Shown here: positions 48,065-57,800 of the stretch, piece after piece | How positions within the stretch are numbered: position 1 is the first letter of the stretch | Layout of the letters: each line of letters starts with the position of its first letter | Assembly (NCBI RefSeq): GCF_003290125.1 | Contig: NZ_QMKH01000002.1 | Location: 186,001 to 250,000, forward strand | Reading direction: 5' to 3' | Origin: Microvirga flavescens | GTDB taxonomy: Bacteria > Pseudomonadota > Alphaproteobacteria > Rhizobiales > Beijerinckiaceae | DNA length: 64,000 bases | The notes under the pieces: generated by a model | Seen by the model: the letters and a program-made list of their open reading frames with translations, nothing else | What the model was told of the DNA's origin: nothing | Databases searched by the model: none | Program-made: the position numbers and the translations under genes

Positions 48065-48535
48065 TTATCTCCCCGCGCGCAATTCCAGATCGCCGATGCC
48101 CACGGCAAGGTTGAGGCCCGTCTGACCACTGACAGAGACAGGCTGGAGTGCGATGGACCGGTTGAAGCCACCGACCAGCACGTTCGCGCCGAGGCCAGCG
48201 CCGACCGTCGCTTCGGCAGTGGCACCGACATATTGGCCGGCCAACGCACCACGTCCAACCCGACCTGTCGAGAACACGGCCCACACGATGGTTCCCTGTT
48301 TCGTCGCGCCGATATCGAGGCCGAACTTGCGGATCACGCCCGTGTAATGCTCCGCCGCCGCGCGTCGCGGCTTGAAGGTGCAGGAAGTCGCTTTTTGCGA
48401 ACCGAGAATAAGGCCGATACCGCCAGCGACGCTGCAGGTGAGAACACCCACCTGACTTCTCTGCTGGGCCTGCGCCTGAGACGCCCCGAGGAAAGCGGTC
48501 CCTGCAAGGGCGACAATGGCGACAGTACGAAACAT
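48065..48535 (-). CDS. DUF992-family secreted protein
   Basis: 156 residues: a Sec signal peptide (MFRTVAIVALAGTAFLGASQAQA, cleaved about residue 23), then the DUF992 domain with VGVLTCSVAGGIGLILGSQK, CTF and repeated Gly-rich strands (YVGATAEATVGAGLGANVLVGG). Two mature cysteines could pair. The family is largely restricted to Hyphomicrobiales and has no known function; a periplasmic or outer-membrane-associated location is likely. An EcfG-type promoter lies just upstream and a terminator just downstream, so it is a single stress-responsive unit. Confidence 0.88.
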   Translation of the reverse strand: MFRTVAIVALAGTAFLGASQAQAQQRSQVGVLTCSVAGGIGLILGSQKATSCTFKPRRAAAEHYTGVIRKFGLDIGATKQGTIVWAVFSTGRVGRGALAGQYVGATAEATVGAGLGANVLVGGFNRSIALQPVSVSGQTGLNLAVGIGDLELRAGR

Positions 48536-48749
48536 AGCGATCTCCTGAGCTCGAGCTTGGTCAGGCGATCAACGGAAAAGTTGGGAAGAAGGTTCCGCAT
48601 GCAGGAGAAGAGTCCTGCATCGCATGAATGTGCGCGCGGCCTTGAGGAGAATGCGCGCCCGCATGGATCACGACTGCGTGGAGACAATCGTCACAGGCGA
48701 AGGCTTGGCCTCGGGATCAGGAGTGAGCCCGAGGCCAATAGCCAATCTT
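48536..48749. other. Intergenic region between DUF992 gene and aspartate aminotransferase
   Basis: Apart from the EcfG promoter at 48571-48596, this stretch shows no convincing gene or terminator. The minus-strand aminotransferase gene ends at 48750, so it should also contain that gene's transcription end, but no GC-rich stem with a T-run was found. Confidence 0.4.
48571..48596 (-). promoter_or_regulatory. EcfG-type promoter of the DUF992 gene
   Basis: Read on the minus strand: GGAAC (48596-48592), 17-base spacer, CGTT (48574-48571). This is an exact match to the general-stress consensus. The start site would be near 48564, giving a leader of about 30 nt before ATG 48535. Confidence 0.72.
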
Positions 48750-49973
<1,224 letters not shown>

Positions 49974-50071
49974 TTACAAAAGGCCGGTCAACGGCGGCCC
50001 GGACCCTAGTCCGCAAGCGCCGCTCAAGCAAGCAACAACCCGCAAAAATGCGGATTTTCAGGAGACGCCCC

Positions 50072-51058
50072 TTGCCGACGACAGCTTCCGTCACCCGCCG
50101 CCTGGCCCTTGGCCTCTTCGCCGCAGCGGCGACCTTCGCCACCGGCGCGAGCGCCCAGACCTTCCCGAGCCGTGTCATCAAGCTCGTGGTGCCCTATCCG
50201 GCCGGCGGCCCGACGGACGTGATCGCCCGTATCGTTGCCGAGGAAATGGGCAAGGATCTCGGCCAGAACGTCATCGTCGAGAACCTGGCCGGGGCCTCGG
50301 GCGCGGTCGGCACCCGCAGCGTCGCCAAGGCCGATCCTGATGGCTACACCATCATCTTCGGCAACAACCAGACTCACGGGAACAACATGTTCCTTTTGAA
50401 AGAGCCCGGCTATGACGCGATCAAGGATTTCGCGCCCCTCGCGGGAGCTGGCGCTTTCGAGCACGTTTTCGTGGTGTCGAATTCCCTGCCCGTGAAGTCG
50501 ATTCCGGAGCTGATCGCCCTCGCCAAGAAGGACCCGGACAAACTCAATTACGGCTCGACCGGCATCGGCTCGGGCTCGCATCTGGCGACCGAGCTTTTCA
50601 TGACGCGTACGGGCATCAAGATGACCCATGTGCCCTTCCGCGGCGCGGCCCCTCTGGTGACGGAGCTGATGGCGGGACGGATCGACGTTTCGAATTCCAC
50701 GCTGCCAAGCGTGCTGAGCCAGGCCCAGGCAGGCGAGATGCGCGCCATCGGCATCGCGAGCCCGCAGCGTAACCCGCAGCTTCCCGACGTGCCGACCTTG
50801 CGCGAGCAGGGCATCACCAACGCGGACGCGGAATCCTGGGCTGCGTTCTTTGCCCCCGTGAACACCCCGAAGCCCATCCTCGACAAGCTCTCGGCCACCA
50901 TCGTCGGCGTTCTCAACAAACCGGCCACGAAGGAGCGCATCGTCAAGCTCGGATTCACCCTCAACGTGCGCGAACCGGAGGCCTTCAAGCCTTATCTGGA
51001 GCAGGAGATCAAAACCTGGGCCGAGATCATCAAGGCCGCGAACATCAAGGCTGAGTAA
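50072..51058 (+). CDS. Bug-family tripartite tricarboxylate transporter receptor (TctC-like)
   Basis: TTG 50072 is preferred because AGGAG lies 8 bases upstream; ATG 50048 is an in-frame longer start with no ribosome site. 328 residues: an N-terminal export signal with a Tat-like TRRLALG followed by AAAATFATGASAQ, then the Bug fold with VVPYPAGGPTDVIARI, NVIVENLAGASGAVG and GSTGIGSGSHLATELF. It is a periplasmic receptor binding carboxylates or similar small acids. No TctA/TctB membrane genes are adjacent; orphan Bug receptors are common. Confidence 0.92.
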   Translation: MPTTASVTRRLALGLFAAAATFATGASAQTFPSRVIKLVVPYPAGGPTDVIARIVAEEMGKDLGQNVIVENLAGASGAVGTRSVAKADPDGYTIIFGNNQTHGNNMFLLKEPGYDAIKDFAPLAGAGAFEHVFVVSNSLPVKSIPELIALAKKDPDKLNYGSTGIGSGSHLATELFMTRTGIKMTHVPFRGAAPLVTELMAGRIDVSNSTLPSVLSQAQAGEMRAIGIASPQRNPQLPDVPTLREQGITNADAESWAAFFAPVNTPKPILDKLSATIVGVLNKPATKERIVKLGFTLNVREPEAFKPYLEQEIKTWAEIIKAANIKAE

Positions 51059-51080
51059 AGTCTTTTCAACCGTTTATCTC

Positions 51081-51115
51081 AGGCGGCTGTCGGCATTCCC
51101 GATGGCCGCCTTTTT
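51081..51115 (+). terminator. Rho-independent terminator of the Bug receptor gene
   Basis: AGGCGGC (51081-51087) pairs with GCCGCCT (51105-51111), with an inner CGG/CCG pairing, followed by TTTT. It begins 23 bases after the stop at 51058. Confidence 0.85.
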
Positions 51116-51214
51116 CATGCCACAGGCATGACGACCGTCTCACGACGAATTGCACTTGATGCACAGGGATCGTCATCTAACTCTTCGTCGTAACGAAGAT
51201 CGAAAGGTATCCTG

Positions 51215-52351
51215 ATGTGGTTTCGCGTTCCGGCAATATTGGTTTTCGTCATCGCTTCCCTGACACATGCGGCGGCACAGGACACGCAACGCCTGCGCAC
51301 AGACAAGGTGGAAGTGGTTGTCGAAACGGTTGCGCATGGCCTGCAAAACCCGTGGAGCCTCGCCTTCCTGCCTGACGGGCGCATGCTCGTGACCGAACGC
51401 CCAGGACGGCTGCGGATCATCTCCGCCGAGGGAGCATTGTCGGAGCCCATCAAAGGCGTTCCGACTGTCGTTGCACGTGGGCAAGGCGGCCTTCTCGATG
51501 TGACTCTCGATCCGGGTTTCGCACAGAACCGACTGATCTATCTGAGCTATGCGGAAGATCGCGGCGGAGGGCTTTCCGGCACGAGCGTCATGCGCGCGCA
51601 TTTGAATGCTGACGGCTCGGCGCTCGACAATCAGCAGGTCATCTTCAGGCAGGAGCCGGCTTACAGCGGCACGAACCATTTCGGCTCGCGCCTTGTTTTC
51701 GACCGCAACGGCGATCTTTTCGTGACTCTCGGCGAACGTTTCGATCTGCGCGATCAGGCGCAAAATCTCGCGAACCATCTTGGCAAGATCGTGCACATCA
51801 AGCCAGAGGGCGGCGCGACATCCGACAATCCCTTCCTCAACCGCAGCGATGCGCAACCTGAAATCTGGTCCTATGGCCATCGCAATATTCAAGGCGCGGC
51901 CATCAATCCCGCGACAGGCGAATTATGGACCGCCGAGCACGGCGCGCGGGGCGGCGATGAGATCAATATTCCCCGCAAGGGCAAGAACTACGGATGGCCC
52001 GTCATCTCCTATGGCGTCGATTATTCCGGCGCGAAGATCGGTGTCGGCACCTCGAAGCCCGGCATGGAGCAGCCGCTCTACTATTGGGATCCATCCATCG
52101 CACCCTCAGGCATGGCGTTCTACACCGGCGACAAGTTCCCCGCCTGGCGAAACAGCATCCTCATCGGCGCATTAGCGGGAAAGCTCGTCTCGCGGATCGA
52201 GATCGACGGCGACAAGGTGACTGGCGAAGAGCGCATGCTGCAGGGCCTCGGCGAGCGCATCCGCGACGTGCGCCAAGGGCCGGACGATTTCATCTATCTG
52301 CTGACAGACTCGTCAAAAGGACGGGTGCTGCGCATTCGCCCGGCAAGCTGA
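51215..52351 (+). CDS. PQQ-dependent aldose sugar dehydrogenase-like protein
   Basis: 378 residues: a signal peptide ([18 protein letters not shown]), then a six-bladed beta-propeller of the soluble glucose/aldose dehydrogenase (YliI/Asd) family, with [24 protein letters not shown], the catalytic-His region [16 protein letters not shown] and [23 protein letters not shown]. It oxidises aldose sugars in the periplasm using PQQ and calcium. No PQQ synthesis genes are in view. AAGG lies before ATG 51215. Confidence 0.9.
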   Translation: MWFRVPAILVFVIASLTHAAAQDTQRLRTDKVEVVVETVAHGLQNPWSLAFLPDGRMLVTERPGRLRIISAEGALSEPIKGVPTVVARGQGGLLDVTLDPGFAQNRLIYLSYAEDRGGGLSGTSVMRAHLNADGSALDNQQVIFRQEPAYSGTNHFGSRLVFDRNGDLFVTLGERFDLRDQAQNLANHLGKIVHIKPEGGATSDNPFLNRSDAQPEIWSYGHRNIQGAAINPATGELWTAEHGARGGDEINIPRKGKNYGWPVISYGVDYSGAKIGVGTSKPGMEQPLYYWDPSIAPSGMAFYTGDKFPAWRNSILIGALAGKLVSRIEIDGDKVTGEERMLQGLGERIRDVRQGPDDFIYLLTDSSKGRVLRIRPAS

Positions 52352-52497
52352 CAGGAAGCCCTCCTGCGCTTCTTTCTCAAATCGAGTGGTGCGTTGAAAC
52401 GCGCGATGCAAGCGCCCTCTCTCGAAACACGCACCGCCTGGTTGTCTGGTGACCATGTCCCACAGCATTCTTCAAATCCCGTGCCACTCTTCCCGCT

Positions 52498-52728
52498 TTG
52501 TTGATGGGGCTCATCGGCGTTCTTCTGGTGCTTTACGCGTGGCAATTGCCGCCGTTCCGTTCCACGGTTGAGCGGACCGACAATGCCTATGTGAAAGGCG
52601 CCGTCACCACCAGCATCAACCCTAAACTCGATGGGTATGTCGCGGAAGTTGCCGTGCAGGATTTTATGCCAGTGAAAGCGGGGCAGGTTCTCGTGAAACT
52701 CGACGACCGCGTCCTCCGTGGTCGTTAG
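52498..52728 (+). pseudogene. Remnant of an EmrA/HlyD-type membrane-fusion protein gene
   Basis: 76 codons encode one transmembrane helix (LMGLIGVLLVLYAW), then the unmistakable start of an EmrA-like adaptor: RTDNAYVKGAVTTSINPKLD and VQDFMPVKAGQVLVKLDDR. A functional protein would continue for about 250 more residues (coiled coil and beta barrel), but the frame ends within LDDRVLRGR and no continuation is found in the other frames. There is no ribosome site and no partner EmrB gene. It is a decayed fragment. Confidence 0.75.
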
Positions 52729-52822
52729 CGTCGACACGAAGGTTGCGTCGCCGCAGGTCACCGAGAAACGGCAGCGGGTGTCTAGCGAAACGCCTTCGGG
52801 CTAACGGGAACGAGCGCCCATC

Positions 52823-53161
52823 CTAGCCGCGAAAGATGAAGGCCGCGCCGCCCGCGATCATGGCAAAGCCGATCAAGTGGTTCCAGCCCAGCGGCTCCTT
52901 GAGATAGAAGACCGAAAACACCGCGAACACCGCCAGCGTGATGACCTCCTGCATGGTCTTCAATTCAGCGGCTGAGTAGACCTGCGAGCCGATGCGGTTT
53001 GCCGGCACCGCAAAGCAGTATTCGACGAAAGCGATGCCCCAACTGACGAAAACGGCGATCCAGAGCGGAGTCGTCTTGAATTTGAGATGGCCATACCACG
53101 CGAATGTCATGAAGACGTTCGAGGCAATCAGCATGGCGACTGGAGCAACGGAAGGATTCAT
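52823..53161 (-). CDS. DUF486 (DMT-like) small membrane protein
   Basis: 112 residues, four predicted transmembrane helices. SNVFMTFAWYGHLKF, EYCFAVPANRIGSQVYS and LKTMQEVITLAVFAVFSVFYL are typical of the DUF486 family, which belongs to the drug/metabolite transporter clan in half-size form. It probably works as an oligomer. Substrate unknown. Monocistronic. Confidence 0.9.
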   Translation of the reverse strand: MNPSVAPVAMLIASNVFMTFAWYGHLKFKTTPLWIAVFVSWGIAFVEYCFAVPANRIGSQVYSAAELKTMQEVITLAVFAVFSVFYLKEPLGWNHLIGFAMIAGGAAFIFRG

Positions 53162-53234
53162 GGTGTCCGTATCGAGTAGGAAAGAGGTCTAGCCCCTTGG
53201 GCGAGAAGTATGGCGACAGAATGGCCCACGCGTT

Positions 53235-54008
53235 TTAGCGCGCAGCAAGACGCGCCAGAACGGCGGCGCCGCCCGCGATCTGCGGATTGGACGGCTCGAA
53301 ACCTTCCCTGTTCTCGCGAAGCGTCACGAGTTTTTTCGCTGTCTCGAAAGCCGTGTCAAGGCGGGGCTCCTCGCGCAGCGCCTTGTTGAAGAAGGCGTCT
53401 CCGAAATAAGTCCATTTCGCACCGTCCCGGCAGCCGAAAGACGGCCTGTCCGCTGAGGCGGCCGTCATGACGAGCGTTCTGTCGTCGGCCAGCGCGTTCG
53501 CGAAGGTGCCCGAATAGCATGCGGAAACGATCAGGATGCGATAGCGCGCTCCGGTCGCATCGAGCAGTTCACCGACGACCTTCGGCGGCATGATTCCGGC
53601 AGTCCGCCCGGCGATGAGACCGATGCCTTCCGGCGCGCCGTGCGATGTCAGAACCAGAACCGCGATGTCCTCATCGGGGTCGAGCACGCCCGCCACGCTT
53701 TCCGCCGCATGGAACAGCCTCTCCGGCGTCGCATCGGATCGCCGCTTGGTATTGGAGCGGACGATGGAACGGCCCTTGGCGTCGAGTTGCGCCTCAAGGA
53801 CCTGCGCCGCTCCCTTCGCCTCGCTCTCGAACACGCTCTGCGGCCCCCACAGGCCAAAGGAAAGAACGTAGACATCCGTCTCGCCGGGGCGGTGCGGCAG
53901 CAGCTTATAGGTCGCGGCGGCGCGGGAAGGTTTTGCAGCAACGTCTCCGGGCGCGGCGAAGCCTAGCGTGAGCCCGATCAATCCGAAAACGAAAAGCCGC
54001 CGCATCAT
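53235..54008 (-). CDS. C13-family (legumain-like) cysteine peptidase, secreted
   Basis: 257 residues with a signal peptide (FVFGLIGLTLGFAAPGDVAA, cleaved about residue 25). The caspase/legumain-type dyad is visible: His123 in VLVLTSHGAPEGIGL and Cys164 in ILIVSACYSGTFA. The QSVFESEAKGAAQVLEA and AASADRPSFGCRDGAKWTYFGDAFF segments fit bacterial C13 peptidases. Relatives cleave after Asn, but bacterial substrates are unknown. It is located in the periplasm or envelope. The SemiSWEET gene lies upstream on the same strand, 17 bases away. Confidence 0.88.
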   Translation of the reverse strand: MMRRLFVFGLIGLTLGFAAPGDVAAKPSRAAATYKLLPHRPGETDVYVLSFGLWGPQSVFESEAKGAAQVLEAQLDAKGRSIVRSNTKRRSDATPERLFHAAESVAGVLDPDEDIAVLVLTSHGAPEGIGLIAGRTAGIMPPKVVGELLDATGARYRILIVSACYSGTFANALADDRTLVMTAASADRPSFGCRDGAKWTYFGDAFFNKALREEPRLDTAFETAKKLVTLRENREGFEPSNPQIAGGAAVLARLAAR

Positions 54009-54025
54009 CGAAAACCGCCTCCTGC

Positions 54026-54280
54026 CTATCCGTACCGGAGCTTCATCACTACGATGAGCGACACAAGCACGAATGTGACCGAATTGGCAAAGATGATCGG
54101 CGCGTCCCCGATCAGAAGGCCATAGATCAGCCAGAGACCGACGCCGAACGCGAAGGCGCTCTGCGTCACCAGTGAGAGCGATTTGGTGTCCTTCGTCCGA
54201 ATGGTCTTGAGCGCCTGGGGCAGCCAGCAGAACGTCGTGACGATGGCGGCGGCAAAGCCAAGGATTTCAAGGCTGGACAT
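54026..54280 (-). CDS. SemiSWEET sugar transporter
   Basis: 84 residues from ATG 54280 (MSSLEILGFAAAI), a length typical of SemiSWEETs; a longer frame to 54319 is not needed. Three transmembrane helices with the PQ motif in TTFCWLPQALKTIRTKDTKSLS and a second-helix segment GVGLWLIYGLLIGDAPIIFAN. It homodimerises to carry sugars through the inner membrane by facilitated diffusion. It is 17 bases upstream of the C13 peptidase gene, so cotranscription is likely. Confidence 0.9.
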   Translation of the reverse strand: MSSLEILGFAAAIVTTFCWLPQALKTIRTKDTKSLSLVTQSAFAFGVGLWLIYGLLIGDAPIIFANSVTFVLVSLIVVMKLRYG

Positions 54281-54443
54281 AGATATGCTTCGAATCGAGG
54301 GAGGAGGGGAAAATACCACGGCGCTCCTCCCCGGTCATGCAATTGTGTGACACGGGAACGCCTTCTCCCAAGCTGAACCGAAAACGGCTTCAGGGGTTTT
54401 CTTCTGTGCAAGGCAAGAAGGGTTTCCCAAGAAGGGTTTTTCC

Positions 54444-54833
54444 ATGGACATCGCGCTCGACAAGATCTGCGACTTCATCGCCAGAGTGAAGGAAATCGAT
54501 GCGAAGGAAGAGATGACCGATCCGGATTCGGGTTCGAACCCGACCGACGACGGCAACCGGGACGTGCTGACGATGGCCCCGGACGATCCGACCGATGAGG
54601 AGCTCCATGAGTTCATCGGTGGCCTGAATGATGACGAACGGGCCGACATCATCGCCCTCGTCTATATCGGCCGCGGCGACATGGAGGTGGAGGAATGGAG
54701 CGACGCGGTGCGCCTCGCCCGCGAGAGAAGCGCCGGAAGCCGGGTCTCGACAGCGGACTACCTTCTCGGCATCCCAAACCTCGCCGACCTCCTCGAAGAG
54801 GGCCTTGCGGCCTTCGGGAAGAGTTGCGGATAA
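54444..54833 (+). CDS. DUF3775 protein
   Basis: 129 residues, acidic, helical and soluble. Recognisable DUF3775 features: DELHEFIGGLNDDERADIIALVYIGRG-like segment (residues 52-78), EEWSDAVRLARE, and STADYLLGIPNLADLLEEGLAAFG at the C-terminus. The function is unknown. GAAGGG precedes ATG 54444. It is convergent with the large Sel1 gene. Confidence 0.85.
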   Translation: MDIALDKICDFIARVKEIDAKEEMTDPDSGSNPTDDGNRDVLTMAPDDPTDEELHEFIGGLNDDERADIIALVYIGRGDMEVEEWSDAVRLARERSAGSRVSTADYLLGIPNLADLLEEGLAAFGKSCG

Positions 54834-54844
54834 ACGTCTTCCCT

Positions 54845-57800
54845 TTAGCTTACTCTTCGGTGGAAGCGGGGTACTCCGTCCTTGTCCTCCGAGCGCCGTT
54901 CAATAGCATCCGCCTTCGCGGGATCCGCCGGGATGCCGAGCCCTTCGCGATAGATGCGCGCAAGAAAGCGAAGAGAAGCGCTGTCACCCTTGTCGGCGGC
55001 TTTTTTGAACCATTCTCGCGCCTGAATATAATCCACCGGGCCGCCCTGCCCCGTCAGTAGAAGGCGGCCGAGACTCTGCATTGCCGGGATATGGCCACGC
55101 TTGGCAGCAATGAGATACCAACGCCGCGCTTCGCCCGGGGCCCCCTCCCCAGAGGAAAAGGCATCCTCCGCAAGCCTCACCGCGGAATCATTGTGCCCCG
55201 CATCAGCCGCCTTCATGCGGTACTCGCGGGCTCGTGCCGCATCCGGCTGCACACCCCAGCCCTCTTCGTAAAGGCGCGCGAGATCGGCCATGGAAGGAGC
55301 ATGTCCCTTCGCGGCGGCCTTCTCCCACCATTGCCGCGCGGCCACGTTGTCCCTTTCGCCGTCAAGGCCGCTTCTCTCCAGCCAGCCGAGGCCGTGCATT
55401 GCCGCGACATGGCCCCGTTCGATAGCGAGGCCGTAGTAGTGTCGCGCCTGCGCGAAGTTGCGAGGAATCCCGTATCCGTTCGCATAAGCATAAGCGAGAT
55501 TGCCCGTGGCCGTGGCAAGCCCGCGATCCGCGGCGCGGCGGTACCAGCGTGCGCCGGTTTCTTCATCCCGGAAGCCGCCGATACCTTCCGTGTTGAAGAA
55601 GCCGAAGGCGTTCATCGCGAAGAGATCGCCCGCTTCCGCCGCTTTTTGGTACCACTCACGCGCAGCCTTGAAGTCTTCGGGCATGCCAACGCCGCGCTCA
55701 TTCATGTAAGCGAGCTCGCGCATGGCGGAAGCGTCGTCTTGCTGAGCCGCTTTCTCAATCCATTTGCGCGCATCGACAAGATCGATCGCGCCGCCCTCCC
55801 CCACGCGCAACATGTAACCGAGGGAATACATACCGGATCGATCGCCGGCTTCCGCCGCCTGTAAATACGCCTTTCGCGCGAGAGCTAAATTGCGATCCTT
55901 GCCTTCGCCACTGTAATAGGTGTTGCCGAGATGGACGAAACCTTCAGCAAGACCGGCAGCGGCAGCGCGCCTGTAGAAGGAGCGCGCGTCCTCTACCCGG
56001 CGAGGATTGCTCTCGTCATTCAAGGTCAGGTCGCCGAGCGCGATCAAAGCGCTCTTCATACCCTTCGATTCCGCGACCTCGAAATGTCGACGCGCCTGAT
56101 CTTCATTCCTCGCGACACCTTTGCCGGCTTTGTACAGAAAGCCTATGCGCAGATGAGCGGTGGCGTGATCCAGCTTGATCGCACGTTCATAAGCCTCGAA
56201 GGCCTCCGCATAATCAGGCGGATCGCTGTCAATGCCGCGCTCATAGAGAAATCCAATTTCGAATTCGTTTTTGCCGCCCGGCTCATCGGCTATCCGCTTG
56301 TACCATTCGACGGCGGCGCGCTCGTTGCGGGCCACGCCGTCTCCATGAGCCAGCTTGAAAGCGAGCAACGTCATGGCGGTCCGGTTTTCGAGGCGTGCGG
56401 CTTTCTCGATGAAAGGGATAGCCTTGACGCGATCAAGCTTTGTTCCTGTCCCTTTCGTCAGCAGGAGAGCATGATTGAGAAGGCTCAGGACATCCGACCC
56501 CTCCGCCGCTTCCGCGAAAAGGCGCGCCGCACGCTCTTCGTCTTTCTTGCCTCCGGCGCCCTTGCGCAGCATCTGGCCAAGAAGCCCCATAGCCTCGGCA
56601 TGCTTTGCCTCTGCCGCGCGCTCCAGCAAATTTCGCCCTTTGGACAGATTAGCGGCAACGCCTCTTCCATTGAGATAGGCACCGGCCAGATTGAATATTC
56701 CATTCATCGATCCGGCATCGGCGGATTTCTTGAACCAGCGTGTCGCTTCGACATCATCCTTCGCGACACCGGCGCCGCTCGCGAGCAAGATGCCGATTTC
56801 GCTCATGGCATCGGCGTTGCCCAATGCGGCGCTTTCCTTGAAGAGAGCAAGCGCCTTTCCAGGGTCGCGCGGCATGCCTTCGCCCTTGGCGTGGAGACTG
56901 CCGAGTTCGAGAAGAGCGTCTGGGTTCTTACGCGCAGCCGCAAGCTCGATCCAGACACGGGACAACCAACCGTCCTGACTGGGCGAGCGTGGTTTCAAAT
57001 TGCGGGCCAGCATAACCATCGCCTTCGTCGATCCTTGCGATGCTGCTGTGATCAGAAGCTTCTCGTTGGAGAACGACATCTTCGCAAGTGCGTCGAGTAT
57101 ATCTCCGTTGTCGGACGGCGCTGCCGGCGCATCGCGTTGATCGAGATAGGCGAGTACAACTCTCGCGCGGGCCGAGCCTGAGGCATCCGTCTGAACGAGC
57201 AAACGGCGCGCCGTCGCAAGATCGTCGGCATCCTTTGAAAACTCGAGGAGGAATTCGGCAAGGGCTACCTTACCCATATTAGAATTACGGCTGGACGCCG
57301 TGGTCAGATGCCGCCTTGCACCGCTCAAATCTTGCGGCCCGCCGATACCGCGCTTTTGCAGAAGTGCGAGGGGGATATAAGCCTCGCTTTCGTTCCACCC
57401 CGCTGCCAGTTCGAGATAAGTCCTCGCGGCAAGCAGATCGGCAGGCCCTCCGCGCCCATCGAGCAAGAGCATCCCGAGTTCGAGCATAGCTCGGCTGCTA
57501 CTGCGAGTATTGCGTTCGGCAGCCTTCAGCAACCATCCGCGTGCCGCATATTCATCGACGGGGCCAGCCTTTGGATTCATCAGGCTGAGCGCAAAATTCG
57601 TCATGGTGACGGAGCTGCGATCGGCGACAGCGCGTCGGTAAAGAGACCGGGCACGGACCCGATCCGCCGGGCCACCCAGACCAGCGCTCAGCAGAACAGC
57701 GAGATTGTTCGAAGCTGCTGAGCTGCCCAGCACAAGAGCATCCTCGTAATAACGTCGCGCGAGGACATGGTCCGCCCACTGCTCCGCGATTAGCCCGAGT

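Noticed and set aside
54339..54366. GGAAC upstream of the DUF3775 gene
   Set aside because: No CGTT at 16 or 17 bases downstream.
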